From Opitutaceae bacterium (lineage in GTDB: Bacteria > Verrucomicrobiota > Verrucomicrobiia > Opitutales > Opitutaceae), in the NCBI GenBank assembly GCA_028284385.1, contig JANQRT010000073.1, positions 124,001 through 188,000 on the forward strand: DNA of 64,000 bases, read 5' to 3'. A program made the translations under genes and the position numbers. Shown in pieces: positions 8,468-17,607 of this stretch (position 1 is the first letter of the stretch; every line of letters begins with the position of its first letter). Below the pieces are notes generated by a model that had not been told where the DNA came from, did not search any database, and saw only the letters and a list, made by a program, of their open reading frames with translations.

Positions 8468-8506
8468 AATCCGTCTCGGAGCGCCATTAATCCGTCTCGG
8501 GGTAGA
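8468..8506 (+). promoter_or_regulatory. 21-bp-period direct repeat element, copy 2
   Basis: Half-sites AATCCGTCTCGGAGCGCC (8468) and AATCCGTCTCGGGGTAGA (8489), 21 bp apart; the first 12 bases of both half-sites are identical. It ends 49 bp before the ATG at 8556. This is the best-matching copy. Confidence 0.7.
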
Positions 8507-8555
8507 TCAGATGGAAACGGTTTCGTAATGTAGATGTTTCTGAATACAGATCATT

Positions 8556-10595
8556 ATGAAACTTAAAATCTACACTTCGATCGCTTTTCTTGCTGTCGCT
8601 ACTGGAATAAATGCCGAAGACGAAAACAGCAATGAAGCCTATGAACTGGCTCCCTTTCAAGTTGTGGGATCCATTCTTTCAGGACTCAGCGATTCCGATG
8701 CCTTGACCGTGCTCGACCGGGAACTGCTGCAAAATCAGCAAGGCAGCACCGCGGTCAACATTTTCAACTACACCGCTGGCGTCACGGGCATCAATGAAGG
8801 CGGGCGTCAAAGCTTTCGCATCAACATTCGTGGACTCGAGGGCTCAGGTCGCGTCGCGATCGATATCGACGGGGCCCAGCAGAATCTCACCGATCACAAC
8901 CACGGCTTTGCCACCAATCGCGTCATGCTCGATACCAATCTACTCAAAAGCGTAGACGTAGTGCGAGGCCCAGCGTCCAACAAAAAGGGAGGCGGCGCCC
9001 TGGCCGGTAGCGTTTCCTTCAATACCATCGATCCGGTGGACCTGACCCGCGGCAACGCTAGCGGCGGCTTCTTCTCCATTGGCGGGGAAGAAAATGGCGA
9101 CGGCTTCACGTCGACCGTAGCCCTCGGACGCCAGGCGAACGAGCAGTGGTCCTTTCTGGGAGCTTTAAGTTACCGCTCGTTTGGCGACTATGAGGATGCG
9201 GACGGCAATGAAGTCATCGCTAGCGGCAAGAAATCCGAAACCGGGCTTTTCAAAGCAGTCTACCAAGCGGACGAAAACCAGACGCTTCGTTTCTCGTATC
9301 AAGGAAATCGTTACGATTACGATGGAAGCGGAGCCTTCGCGCGAGGTCAGCTTCGTAGCGCCAACGTAGCCGCCGAGCAAGTCGACTCGGATACGTTTTC
9401 AGTCCAGTACGCCAATCTCGCCAAAGGAAAGGATTGGCTCGATCTTCAGGCGAATCTGTATCTCACCAAAACCGAGCGTCTTGAAGAGGATCTGGATTCC
9501 GACGACGTCGATCTGCATGACATCGAGACCAAGGGCTTCAACATCACCAATAGCGCTATTTTGAATACGGAGTCTGTCTACAGCCGCATCAGCTACGGCC
9601 TGGACTTTTTCGAGGATGACTTGGTTTCGCTTAGCGATGGCGTCAATCCGACCACTAGCGATCCCGGCGGCCAGCGTTCGCAGTACGGTCTTTTCATTAA
9701 CGGGAACCACCAGCTCAATCGCTACGTTACTATCTTCGAAGGCCTACGCTACGACGATTTCGAGATGGAGGACCTGCAAGGCGTTAGCTTGAGCGGAGAC
9801 AATTTTTCCGGTCGTCTTGGTACCGAATTCCATCCCTTCGCCAATAGCGAGAAACTGAACGACCTGACGCTTTTCGCTAGCTACGGCACTGGCTTTCGCA
9901 CGCCAACGCTTCGCGAGGCCTTCATTTCCAGCCAGCCCTCGTCAGGTCGTCGCGGTTTCCGTGCAGGCACCCTGCCCAATCCAAACCTCGAGCCCGAACG
10001 TTCGAAAACCTGGGAAGCAGGCATCTTGAGACTTAAGCAAAATGTGTTTCAAGAAGGCGATCAGCTCAGATTCAGAGCCGCTTATTATGAGAAGGACCTA
10101 GTCGACGTAATTGGAACTGTCGCAACCGACGATCCGGACTTCAACACGCTAGACAACGTAGGCGATGACGCTATGTACGGAATGGAATTCGAAGCTCGCT
10201 ACGATGCAGGCGCGTACTTCCTGGGCTTTACCTACGACCGCAGTGTGCGCGAGCTGATTGGCAGCGGCCTTCCCGGCGATCCCATCCAAAATCAGCCTTG
10301 GAGCGTATTCACGACTTTGGGATACAATCTGATGGAAAATCGGCTCACTTTAGGAGCCGAGCACCGCCATGTCTCCGCCTTCGAGCAGACCAATCAAACC
10401 AATCCCACCGTGATCGAGCGACTCTTCCGTCCATCCTTCGATGTATTCAACATCTACGCTCAATTTCGCGTTAACGAGAATTTCCTCCTCAACGCCCGCA
10501 TCGATAATGCCGCTGACAAACTTTATCAGGCGTATCAGACACTCGACTACGCAATGGGCCGGAATGCGAAGATTACAGCTACGCTGAAATTTTAG
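8556..10595 (+). CDS. TonB-dependent heme/hemoglobin-type receptor
   Basis: 679 residues with signal peptide (cleavage near 'GINA', residue ~20) and TonB-box region 'ELAPFQVVG'. The plug carries 'IRGLEGSGRVAIDIDGAQQN' and 'VDVVRGPASNKKGGGALAGS'. The barrel has the heme-receptor signature pair: an FRAP-like 'GFRTPTLREAF' (residues 446-456) and 'PNPNLEPERSKTWEAG' (474-489). In characterised heme receptors (HemR, HmuR, HasR) a conserved His lies between these motifs; none is present here. It ends in a terminal Phe. It is preceded by copy 2 of the direct repeat and followed 46 bp later by a PepSY gene. Heme uptake is the best call; a heme-protein or another ligand is possible. Confidence 0.88.
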   Translation: MKLKIYTSIAFLAVATGINAEDENSNEAYELAPFQVVGSILSGLSDSDALTVLDRELLQNQQGSTAVNIFNYTAGVTGINEGGRQSFRINIRGLEGSGRVAIDIDGAQQNLTDHNHGFATNRVMLDTNLLKSVDVVRGPASNKKGGGALAGSVSFNTIDPVDLTRGNASGGFFSIGGEENGDGFTSTVALGRQANEQWSFLGALSYRSFGDYEDADGNEVIASGKKSETGLFKAVYQADENQTLRFSYQGNRYDYDGSGAFARGQLRSANVAAEQVDSDTFSVQYANLAKGKDWLDLQANLYLTKTERLEEDLDSDDVDLHDIETKGFNITNSAILNTESVYSRISYGLDFFEDDLVSLSDGVNPTTSDPGGQRSQYGLFINGNHQLNRYVTIFEGLRYDDFEMEDLQGVSLSGDNFSGRLGTEFHPFANSEKLNDLTLFASYGTGFRTPTLREAFISSQPSSGRRGFRAGTLPNPNLEPERSKTWEAGILRLKQNVFQEGDQLRFRAAYYEKDLVDVIGTVATDDPDFNTLDNVGDDAMYGMEFEARYDAGAYFLGFTYDRSVRELIGSGLPGDPIQNQPWSVFTTLGYNLMENRLTLGAEHRHVSAFEQTNQTNPTVIERLFRPSFDVFNIYAQFRVNENFLLNARIDNAADKLYQAYQTLDYAMGRNAKITATLKF

Positions 10596-10601
10596 TTGAA
10601 C

Positions 10602-10619
10602 TAGGGCGAAACCGCCCTA
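10602..10619. other. Short intercistronic stem-loop
   Basis: TAGGGCG-AAAC-CGCCCTA, a perfect 7-bp stem with a tetraloop between the receptor stop and the PepSY start. It has no T-run, so it more likely separates or stabilises mRNA segments than terminates transcription. Confidence 0.5.
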
Positions 10620-10641
10620 CTTCCTGAGATCTCCCAACCCA

Positions 10642-12015
10642 ATGTTTCGAAAATCTCTCTTCTGGCTACACCTAGTATGCGGTATCTTGTCGGGCATTAT
10701 TATCGCCATTCTTTGCGGCACTGGAGCTATACTCGCCTTCGAGAAGGAGATTCTGGCCTGGGTCGATCGGGATCAGCTCAAAGTCGATGTTTCATCTGAA
10801 GCGACGCGTCTTTCCATAGACAAGCTTTACGCCGCAGCACGGTCAGCCGAGCCAGACACGACCTTTTCTTCCATCGAAACGCAGGCCGATCCGACATCGG
10901 CCTGGAAGCTAGTCGTGGGTCGCGGCGACTTTCGTTATATAGATCCCTACTCGGGCGAGATTGAAGAACCTGCCTCCAAATCGTGGAAGCCTTTCTTTTC
11001 CTTCAACCTGAGGCTTCATCGTTGGCTGGTTCAAAGCGGAGACAGCCGCGCTATCGGAAAGCACATCACCGGAGCGGCGAATCTCATTTTCATCCTTTTG
11101 GGTGTTACGGGTCTCTATCTCTGGTTCCCGCGAGCTTTCGTTTGGCGGCTATTTAAGAATGGCCTTCTGTTCAGCAAGAACGCGAAGGGAAAAAATCGAG
11201 ACTTCAACTGGCACAACGTATTCGGTTTTTGGGCGCTTATCCCGATTCTGATCATGGCCATCACCGGTAGCGTTTTCTCCTATGGCTGGTCGCGAGATCT
11301 AGCCAACAAACTGCTAGGGCCCAGCCTTTCTCGAGCGCCTCTTCAAACCGATCAGGAAGTTTCCCGTCGCGGACGGCCGCTTAGTCTGGAGGATCGCTAC
11401 GCCTCCGTTCAAAACTGGTCAAACGATTGGAGCTCCATCACTCTTCCACTTGGATCGGGGCGCGGTCGACGGGGCGGTCAGGGAACAGCCAATACCGGAG
11501 GTCAGTCAGGCAATCAAGGCGAGCAGGCTGTTCAGAGAGGACACCAGCATGGCAGTCATAATCACGGAGCCAGCGACCAGGGCACGGTAGCCGGAGGAAA
11601 CCGAGGAAGTCACGGTCATAGTCACAACCATGGCGGAGGAGGACAAGGTGGAGGCAGCCGAGGAGGCGGCCGTGGCAATTCGGGAACGATCTCCATAAAA
11701 GAAGAAGGAGAATGGTTTCCTCTCTCTCCTGCGCGAATCCTCATGAACCCCCGCAACGGCGAGATATTGGCTTCCAGTAATCCGAAGGAATGGACTTTCA
11801 CGCAAAAAATTCGCGCATCCATTCGAGGGATACACACCGGTGAAGCAGGTTTGCTGCCGGGTAAGATCATCGCTTTCCTCGGCTGCGCCGCCGGACTCAT
11901 GCTTGTCTACACTGGCTTCGCTCTTAGCTGGCGACGCTTCTTCGGAAACAAGCCGAAAGCGAAAACCCAAGCCGAGCCGGAAAAGGAAGCGGAGACGCTC
12001 GTCACCGCAAACTAA
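10642..12015 (+). CDS. PepSY-domain membrane protein with His/Gly-rich insert
   Basis: 457 residues of the PepSY_TM family, often encoded beside siderophore and heme receptors and in some cases linked to ferric reduction. Membrane segments are near 12-34, 145-163, 195-215 and 410-430. PepSY-type periplasmic segments include 'SAWKLVVGRGDFRYIDPYSG' (residues 86-105). Between about residues 271 and 348 (11452-11685) the chain becomes Gly/His/Gln-rich, with clusters 'GHQHGSHNHG' and 'GSHGHSHNHG', eight His in 30 residues. The insert would lie in the periplasmic loop and could hold metal. Last gene before the next receptor unit. Confidence 0.85.
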   Translation: MFRKSLFWLHLVCGILSGIIIAILCGTGAILAFEKEILAWVDRDQLKVDVSSEATRLSIDKLYAAARSAEPDTTFSSIETQADPTSAWKLVVGRGDFRYIDPYSGEIEEPASKSWKPFFSFNLRLHRWLVQSGDSRAIGKHITGAANLIFILLGVTGLYLWFPRAFVWRLFKNGLLFSKNAKGKNRDFNWHNVFGFWALIPILIMAITGSVFSYGWSRDLANKLLGPSLSRAPLQTDQEVSRRGRPLSLEDRYASVQNWSNDWSSITLPLGSGRGRRGGQGTANTGGQSGNQGEQAVQRGHQHGSHNHGASDQGTVAGGNRGSHGHSHNHGGGGQGGGSRGGGRGNSGTISIKEEGEWFPLSPARILMNPRNGEILASSNPKEWTFTQKIRASIRGIHTGEAGLLPGKIIAFLGCAAGLMLVYTGFALSWRRFFGNKPKAKTQAEPEKEAETLVTAN

Positions 12016-12048
12016 CGTTGGTCCCATCCAGCCTCTTCGATCCGAAAG

Positions 12049-12087
12049 AATCCCTCTCGGAGCGCCATTAATCCGTCTGGGGGTAGA
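12049..12087 (+). promoter_or_regulatory. 21-bp-period direct repeat element, copy 3
   Basis: Half-sites AATCCCTCTCGGAGCGCC (12049) and AATCCGTCTGGGGGTAGA (12070), 21 bp apart, ending 48 bp before the ATG at 12136. The spacing to the start codon is nearly identical to copy 2. Confidence 0.68.
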
Positions 12088-12135
12088 GGTAAATGGCCAG
12101 GTATCCTAACATGATCGTTCATCCTACAGATTATC

Positions 12136-14244
12136 ATGAATCTAATCCGAAATTCCGCTAACTCCGTGCTCTCAGTAGCGATCGCCCTCACCGTTTACGG
12201 GCAAGACGACGCATTATCCGACTCTGCCTTCGAATTCGATCCGTTCCAAGTCACCGGCGAAAAATTCGCTCGCGACTGGGAGGACACTTTGACCTCGATC
12301 AGTCTAATCGGGGGAGATAACCTGAATCGCGATGGGATTGGAGATATGGAGACCTCCTTTCGTCTAATGCCAAACGTACGGGATGCCGATTTTCTCGACG
12401 GTGGCATCCTGATCCGAGGCATCAACTCGGAAGGGATCGGCGGCCCATCGGGCAGCCCAATGGCAACACTCTATCTCGACGGCGTACCCCAATCGCAGAA
12501 CGGAATACGGCGAGGAGCCTCTTCCACTTGGGACATCTCACATATAGAAGTCTTGCGTGGACCTCAGTCCGTCTTAAGTGGACGCAACGCGCTCGCGGGA
12601 GCCATCCGCATCGAGACCAAGGATCCCGAGTTCGTTAGCAACGGAGCTGTTCGGCTCGGGGTCGGCAGCAATAGCGGCAAGGAAGCCGCCTTCATGTACA
12701 CTGCCCCCATTGCCGACAACTGGGCATTTCGCATTACCGGCGAATACGCCAATGAAGAAGGAGACGTTTCGTATCCAGACTATGGTGGCATGCCGAGACT
12801 CGATGAACGCGCAGAGTCCGACTACGAACAGTTTCGCGGCAAACTGCTCTACCAGTCTCCTGATGAAGACGGCATTCGGGCTGTAGCGACCTTTTCGCAT
12901 TCATACAACTCGCCAGCCTACAGCGATGTAGACGGGCCCAGCGCAGGCGTGGCCTACGAGGATCGCATCTGGGGTCTTCAATCGGTACCTGTTTTTGTCG
13001 AAGCCCGCTCGACGGAAATCGACCAGTTCGGACTCGATATCACCAAACCTCTCGAAGGCGGCTGGACGCTGCAAAGCATCACCGGCCTTACCCACACTGT
13101 TACCGAGCGCCCATCTGTCGATCTAGCATCCGTCGGAGAACTCGAATCATTCGAGATCTCCCAGGAACTCCTCGTTACGCAAACCAGCGACAACGCGGAA
13201 ACAACCTTAGGCGCCTTCTTCCTGGACAGCGACGCTAACGGCTGGCGCGACCAGCAACGTCCTTGGGAAACCCGTTTGCGTCAAAGTCGCAGTAATACGG
13301 ATACAACGAATTTCTCGGTTTTCGGGGAAACGCGTTGGGATGTCGCCGACCAGTGGAAGATCGTATTGGGCGGGCGTTTCGATTCCGAGGATACCGACTT
13401 CGACAGCTCGTCTCAGAATCTTGAAGACGGCGTCATTTCGAATGTGAACATAGGCGTGACAGACTCGAGCTTCGACGAATTCCTTCCCAAAGCGGGAGCG
13501 ATCTATTCCATATCAGACGACAGTACGCTCAGCTTTATTGTCCAAAAAGCCCATCGGGCTGGAGGAAGCGCCCTTAATAACCTGACCGGAGAATCGTATG
13601 AATACGATCCTGAGAGCGCCTGGAACTATGAGATTTCCTGGAAGGGCCATTCTGGAGAAAACGGATTCTACTACGCGGCCAACGCCTTCTTGATGGACTG
13701 GGAAGACCAGCAAATCAATGTACCACAGATTCCAGGCGACTTCACGAGCGACATCATTCTCAATGCGGGTAGCTCACGCGTTTCCGGATTTGAATTGGAA
13801 ATGGGCGCCCGTCCTATGGAAGGTCTGAACATTCGGGGCAGTTTAGGTTACGCGAAAACAGAGTTCCGAGAATTCGCATTCGTTCAGTTCGGCGATCTAC
13901 TCGACCTGGCCGGCTTTTCCTTCCCTCAAGCTCCTGATTTCAATGCTTCGATCGCCGTCGACTACAACTTCAATGAAGGGTTTTTCGTCGGGGGCGACAT
14001 TAACTATACTGACAGCGCTCTGTCTCGTTCGCTCCTCGAGGGTGGACTCGTTAACGAAATGTCCTCCTACACGCTCGTAAATCTCAGAGCCGGTTGGAGC
14101 TCGGGCAATTGGGACGTCATCATCTACGCGGACAACGTTACCGACAAAGATTATTTTCTTTACCACTTCGACACTCCTGGCTTTCAGCTAGCGACACTCG
14201 GCAAAAGCGCTTCTTACGGCTTGAGAACCACCTTTCGATTCTAA
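12136..14244 (+). CDS. TonB-dependent receptor
   Basis: 702 residues with signal peptide (cleavage near 'TVYGQ', residue ~23) and 'FEFDPFQVTG' TonB-box style. The plug has 'GGILIRGINSEGIGGPSGSP', 'ATLYLDGVPQSQNGIRRG' and 'IEVLRGPQSVLSGRNALAGA'. A 22-strand barrel ends 'YGLRTTFRF'. The plug type is that of general iron-complex receptors (FyuA/PirA-like) rather than the FhuA group. It shares the upstream direct repeat with the other two receptors, and a terminator follows 25 bp after its stop. The ligand is unknown; iron-siderophore is most likely from context. Confidence 0.9.
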   Translation: MNLIRNSANSVLSVAIALTVYGQDDALSDSAFEFDPFQVTGEKFARDWEDTLTSISLIGGDNLNRDGIGDMETSFRLMPNVRDADFLDGGILIRGINSEGIGGPSGSPMATLYLDGVPQSQNGIRRGASSTWDISHIEVLRGPQSVLSGRNALAGAIRIETKDPEFVSNGAVRLGVGSNSGKEAAFMYTAPIADNWAFRITGEYANEEGDVSYPDYGGMPRLDERAESDYEQFRGKLLYQSPDEDGIRAVATFSHSYNSPAYSDVDGPSAGVAYEDRIWGLQSVPVFVEARSTEIDQFGLDITKPLEGGWTLQSITGLTHTVTERPSVDLASVGELESFEISQELLVTQTSDNAETTLGAFFLDSDANGWRDQQRPWETRLRQSRSNTDTTNFSVFGETRWDVADQWKIVLGGRFDSEDTDFDSSSQNLEDGVISNVNIGVTDSSFDEFLPKAGAIYSISDDSTLSFIVQKAHRAGGSALNNLTGESYEYDPESAWNYEISWKGHSGENGFYYAANAFLMDWEDQQINVPQIPGDFTSDIILNAGSSRVSGFELEMGARPMEGLNIRGSLGYAKTEFREFAFVQFGDLLDLAGFSFPQAPDFNASIAVDYNFNEGFFVGGDINYTDSALSRSLLEGGLVNEMSSYTLVNLRAGWSSGNWDVIIYADNVTDKDYFLYHFDTPGFQLATLGKSASYGLRTTFRF

Positions 14245-14268
14245 ATTCTACAAATCGCTACAATAAAA

Positions 14269-14306
14269 GCCGCCCTCCATTGATGAGAGAGAGGGTGGCC
14301 TTTTTG
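14269..14306 (+). terminator. Rho-independent terminator
   Basis: Stem GCCGCCCTC (14269-14277) pairs with GAGGGTGGC (14291-14299) with one G-U pair, followed by CTTTTTGC. It lies between the receptor stop and the PepSY ATG only 11 bp downstream, so the PepSY gene depends on read-through or on its own start. Confidence 0.75.
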
Positions 14307-14316
14307 CTTCTACTAA

Positions 14317-15627
14317 ATGGGTAAATCAACCGCATCCAAGATCTACTTAGCTGTCTGGCGATGGCATTTTTGGGCTGGGCTGGTTACCGCCCCGTTTCTC
14401 ATTGCCCTGTCGCTGACCGGCGCGATCTATGTTTTTAAACAGGAACTCGAGCCATTATTGTATCCAGATCTTTATCACGTAAACCCCAATAGCGATGTAG
14501 CAACGTTCGACGAAGCTCGAGATGCAGCCAGAGCTGCTCTCCCCGATTTCGATCACTTTTTCCTCAGCCTTCCTGTTAAACGCGACCATTCCTGGTTTCT
14601 TGCCGCTCAAAAACGCGATCCATCAGGCGGACGTGAATTTCGCTGGATCTTCTACGACCCGTACGCAAAGCAGGTTCTCGGTCACCGCAGCAATGATGAA
14701 GGCTTCTTCGAGATCGTCTTGAATATCCACCGGACTCTACTCGCTGGCAGTTGGGGACGCACGCTCACTGAAGTCGCTACCTGTTGGGCCATCATCTCCA
14801 TACTGGCTGGACTTTACCTCTGGTGGCCGAGAAAGAAAGAAAAAGTATGGGGAGTCTGGATACCTCGGTTTCGCGGCAGCGCACGCGTTCTCCTGCGTGA
14901 CTGGCACTCCGTTCCTGCCATGTATCTGTCCATCTTCGTTTTGTTCATACTGCTAAGCGGCCTTTTCTTCACCCAATACTGGGGAAAGGCATTCCAAGCC
15001 GTCAACCTGTTCTCTGGCGGAATTCCAAGCTATTATCTCGATCCGCCAAAGTCTAAGCTGCCTGACCCCAACGTCGCCCCTCAGGAATCCATCTCGCTGG
15101 AACAAGTCCACGCCGCCGCGGCATCGGCTATCGATCTCAGCCACGGGTACTTCAGCCTGGAGATTCCACCTCCTGGCACCGAAGAACCCTTCAAACTGAC
15201 CACCAACTTCGCCATGCCGCTTCGCAAGCCCAGCATCGTATTCATCGATCAATACAATGGCGATGTCCTCTATGCCGATACCTTTGCCAACTTTCCCCTT
15301 GGTGCTAAAATCAGTCTGCTCGCCTATCCCATACACGTGGGGAGCATCTTTGGAACCGCCACTAAAATCCTGGCTGTCATTAGCTGCCTTCTCATTATCG
15401 TCATGTCGATCACAGGCGTATGGATGTGGTGGAGACGCCGCCCGCCTGGAAAAATAGGTTCTCCTAAAAAGCCGCCTAAAAAGACCGTCCCTCATTGGAT
15501 CGCCTGGCTTACAGTCTTTCTCGCCATTTTCCTGCCAACCGTAGGCATCACGCTAATACTGATCGGGGTTACGAGCTGGCTAACTGGAAAGTTTAAGAAG
15601 CCAGTCGCAGAGACTGGGCTTTCGTAA
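14317..15627 (+). CDS. PepSY-associated TM protein (iron-uptake reductase-like)
   Basis: 436 residues with 'WRWHFWAGLVTAPFLIALSL' at the N-terminus, the hallmark of PepSY_TM proteins. Membrane segments lie near 17-40, 148-168, 205-225, 345-368 and 392-415. Two PepSY periplasmic modules occur ('EFRWIFYDPYAKQVLG' and 'PSIVFIDQYNGDVLYA'), with intramembrane His in 'NIHRTLL' and 'LLRDWHSVP'. It lacks the His/Gly insert of the paralogue at 10642. It probably works with the neighbouring receptor in releasing or reducing iron in the periplasm; this is inference from neighbourhood. Confidence 0.87.
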   Translation: MGKSTASKIYLAVWRWHFWAGLVTAPFLIALSLTGAIYVFKQELEPLLYPDLYHVNPNSDVATFDEARDAARAALPDFDHFFLSLPVKRDHSWFLAAQKRDPSGGREFRWIFYDPYAKQVLGHRSNDEGFFEIVLNIHRTLLAGSWGRTLTEVATCWAIISILAGLYLWWPRKKEKVWGVWIPRFRGSARVLLRDWHSVPAMYLSIFVLFILLSGLFFTQYWGKAFQAVNLFSGGIPSYYLDPPKSKLPDPNVAPQESISLEQVHAAAASAIDLSHGYFSLEIPPPGTEEPFKLTTNFAMPLRKPSIVFIDQYNGDVLYADTFANFPLGAKISLLAYPIHVGSIFGTATKILAVISCLLIIVMSITGVWMWWRRRPPGKIGSPKKPPKKTVPHWIAWLTVFLAIFLPTVGITLILIGVTSWLTGKFKKPVAETGLS

Positions 15628-15797
15628 AACTTCCGTAGCTTAAAAATAGTGAATGAAGGAAGTCCGACCGTAAGAGCCCTCCCTACTCACTTCGCTTCAT
15701 CGACGTAAAGGCCTAAACTACTGGCCCTATTGTGCTAGAAGCTTAAATACGTTGACCCAGACTATCGGTCGTTTTTATGGCATGTAGGCAATCGCAT

Positions 15798-16949
15798 ATG
15801 GCCGACGCATTTAACTCCGAATATCCTTCAACCGAACATCTCCGCGAAAAAGCTCGCAAACGCATGCCCCGCTTCGCCTTCGAATACTTGGAAGGCGGCT
15901 GCTTTTCGGAAGTGAACCTGAAGCGCAACACGGACGAGATTCGGGATATCAAGCTTCGCCCCTTCTATTTGCGCGACTATTCTGGAGCGAATCTGGAGAC
16001 CGAGATCTTTGGCAAGACTTATGCCGCTCCGATTGGTGTGCCGCCCGTCGGCTTACAGGGTCTGATGTGGCCCCGAGCGGCTGAAATCTTAGCTAAGGCC
16101 GCTTTCGACAATAATCTGCTCTTCACCCTCAGCACTGTCTCTACGGCGAGCATTGAAACCGTTGCCGAAATCACCGAAGGCAACTTCTGGTTTCAGCTTT
16201 ATCACCCAGCTGAAACGGAGCTGCGCGACAAGATCCTCGATCGCGCGGAAGCCGCAGGCTGTCAGTGCCTGGTCATCCTAGCCGACACCCCGAGCTTCGC
16301 CTATCGGCCTAAAGAGATTCGCAACGGCCTATCGATCCCGCCTCAAATGAACATGCGAAACATCATTCAGATGTTTACCCACCCAACCTGGTCCTTTTCG
16401 CAGCTCGCGGCCGGAGCCCCCGAATTCAAGACCATCAAGCCTTACATTCCCAAAGGGCTCAACCTAAAGCATCTGAGCCTCTTCATGAACAAGACCTTTT
16501 CAGGCCGACTGACCGTCGACCGCATCAAGTCCATCCGCGATCGCTGGAAGGGCAAACTGATGGTCAAGGGAATCGTCAACGAGGAAGACGCCCAGAAAGT
16601 CATCGATCTTGGAACCGATGGATTCATCGTATCCAACCATGGAGGACGCCAGCTTGACTCTGGGCAGTCAACCATCGACCCGCTTATCGAATTGTCGAAG
16701 AAATTTGGGGACAAAACCACGATCATGATCGATAGTGGGCTACGCTCCGGCTCGGACGTAGCCACTGCCCTGGCCTGTGGCGCGAAATTCACTTTTCTCG
16801 GCCGCTCCTTCATGTATGGCGTCGGCGCCCTCGGTAAAACCGGCGGGGATCACGTCGCCCTCATGCTCATGCGACAGCTCAAGCAAGTCATGGAGCAGGT
16901 AGCCTGCGAACGGGTGCACGACTTTCCAAATCACCTGATCCAGCCCTGA
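15798..16949 (+). CDS. FMN-dependent alpha-hydroxy-acid oxidase/dehydrogenase
   Basis: 383 residues from the ATG at 15798; an ATG seven codons upstream (15777) is possible but adds an atypical leader. Family hallmarks in order: 'RMPRFAFEYLEGG' (residues ~22-34), 'APIGVPPVGLQGLMWP', 'TVSTASIETVAE', 'WFQLYHP', the substrate/active-site 'VSNHGGRQLDSG' (His near 281) and the phosphate-binding 'DSGLRSGSDVATALACGAKF'. It oxidises an L-2-hydroxy acid such as lactate or glycolate with FMN. The substrate and electron acceptor are uncertain. Azurin follows 149 bp downstream and could be an acceptor, which is speculative. Confidence 0.9.
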   Translation: MADAFNSEYPSTEHLREKARKRMPRFAFEYLEGGCFSEVNLKRNTDEIRDIKLRPFYLRDYSGANLETEIFGKTYAAPIGVPPVGLQGLMWPRAAEILAKAAFDNNLLFTLSTVSTASIETVAEITEGNFWFQLYHPAETELRDKILDRAEAAGCQCLVILADTPSFAYRPKEIRNGLSIPPQMNMRNIIQMFTHPTWSFSQLAAGAPEFKTIKPYIPKGLNLKHLSLFMNKTFSGRLTVDRIKSIRDRWKGKLMVKGIVNEEDAQKVIDLGTDGFIVSNHGGRQLDSGQSTIDPLIELSKKFGDKTTIMIDSGLRSGSDVATALACGAKFTFLGRSFMYGVGALGKTGGDHVALMLMRQLKQVMEQVACERVHDFPNHLIQP

Positions 16950-17098
16950 CTTTCCAATCTCCTTTCTGGAAAGATGGAGTTTTGTGGACCCGCAAACCGA
17001 TCAGCAACACTAATGGATCGTAGTTTCGCCTATGATAACCGTTCTCCGGCCAAACCAATCTTGAACAAATTCCGAAGTTAGTTGATCCTAAGGAATCT

Positions 17099-17542
17099 AT
17101 GAAAAGCACGCTTGTAAGAAATCTGACAGCCATTGCCACACTCGTTTTTGGAGTAACTCTATTAAACGCCGGTGAAATTAAACTCGAGCTAGGCGGGAAC
17201 GACATGATGCAATTCGATAAAGCTGAATTACGCGTACCTGCCGGATCGACCGTCAACCTTACCCTCAATCATACGGGCAAACTGCCAAAGGCAGCCATGG
17301 GCCATAATTTCGTGCTTCTCAAGGCGGGGACGGATGTGGCCGCTTTCGCCATGCAAGCGATCGCAGCCGCAGCTACTGAGTACATCCCGGAAAGCGACGC
17401 CATCATCGCGCACACCGCCCTCATCGGCGGAGGCGAAAGCACCTCCATCAGCTTCACGGCGCCTGCAGCGGGGACCTACGACTACATTTGCACCTTCCCT
17501 GGACACTACGCGATCATGAAAGGCAAGCTGATCGTCGAGTAG
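17099..17542 (+). CDS. azu: Azurin, type-1 blue copper protein
   Basis: 147 residues with a signal peptide (cleavage after 'LLNA'), mature start 'GEIKLELGGNDMMQFDKAEL'. Copper ligands are visible: His in 'AAMGHNFVLL', and Cys, His and Met in 'YICTFPGHYAIMKGKL'. The length and the Cys-x4-His-x4-Met ending match the azurin family (periplasmic one-electron carrier). Azurins commonly donate to cytochrome oxidase or peroxidases. A terminator follows directly. Confidence 0.95.
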   Translation: MKSTLVRNLTAIATLVFGVTLLNAGEIKLELGGNDMMQFDKAELRVPAGSTVNLTLNHTGKLPKAAMGHNFVLLKAGTDVAAFAMQAIAAAATEYIPESDAIIAHTALIGGGESTSISFTAPAAGTYDYICTFPGHYAIMKGKLIVE

Positions 17543-17562
17543 ACGAGCAATCTGACCTAGAG

Positions 17563-17605
17563 GGGAGGAGTCCCAATGGTTATGATTTCGCTCCTCCCTT
17601 TGTCT
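17563..17605 (+). terminator. Terminator after azurin
   Basis: GGGAGGAG (17563-17570) pairs with CTCCTCCC (17591-17598), with a 20-nt loop and trailing TTTGTCTT. It ends 3 bp before the next gene's ATG. Confidence 0.6.
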
Positions 17606-17607
17606 TC

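Noticed and set aside
15659..15672. GAAGTCCGACCG resembling a REP arm after the second PepSY gene
   Set aside because: Only one half-arm is present, with no palindrome; not counted as a REP.
16950..16973. CTTTCCA / TGGAAAG hairpin after the hydroxy-acid oxidase gene
   Set aside because: Short stem with a 10-nt loop and no T-run; not convincing as a terminator.
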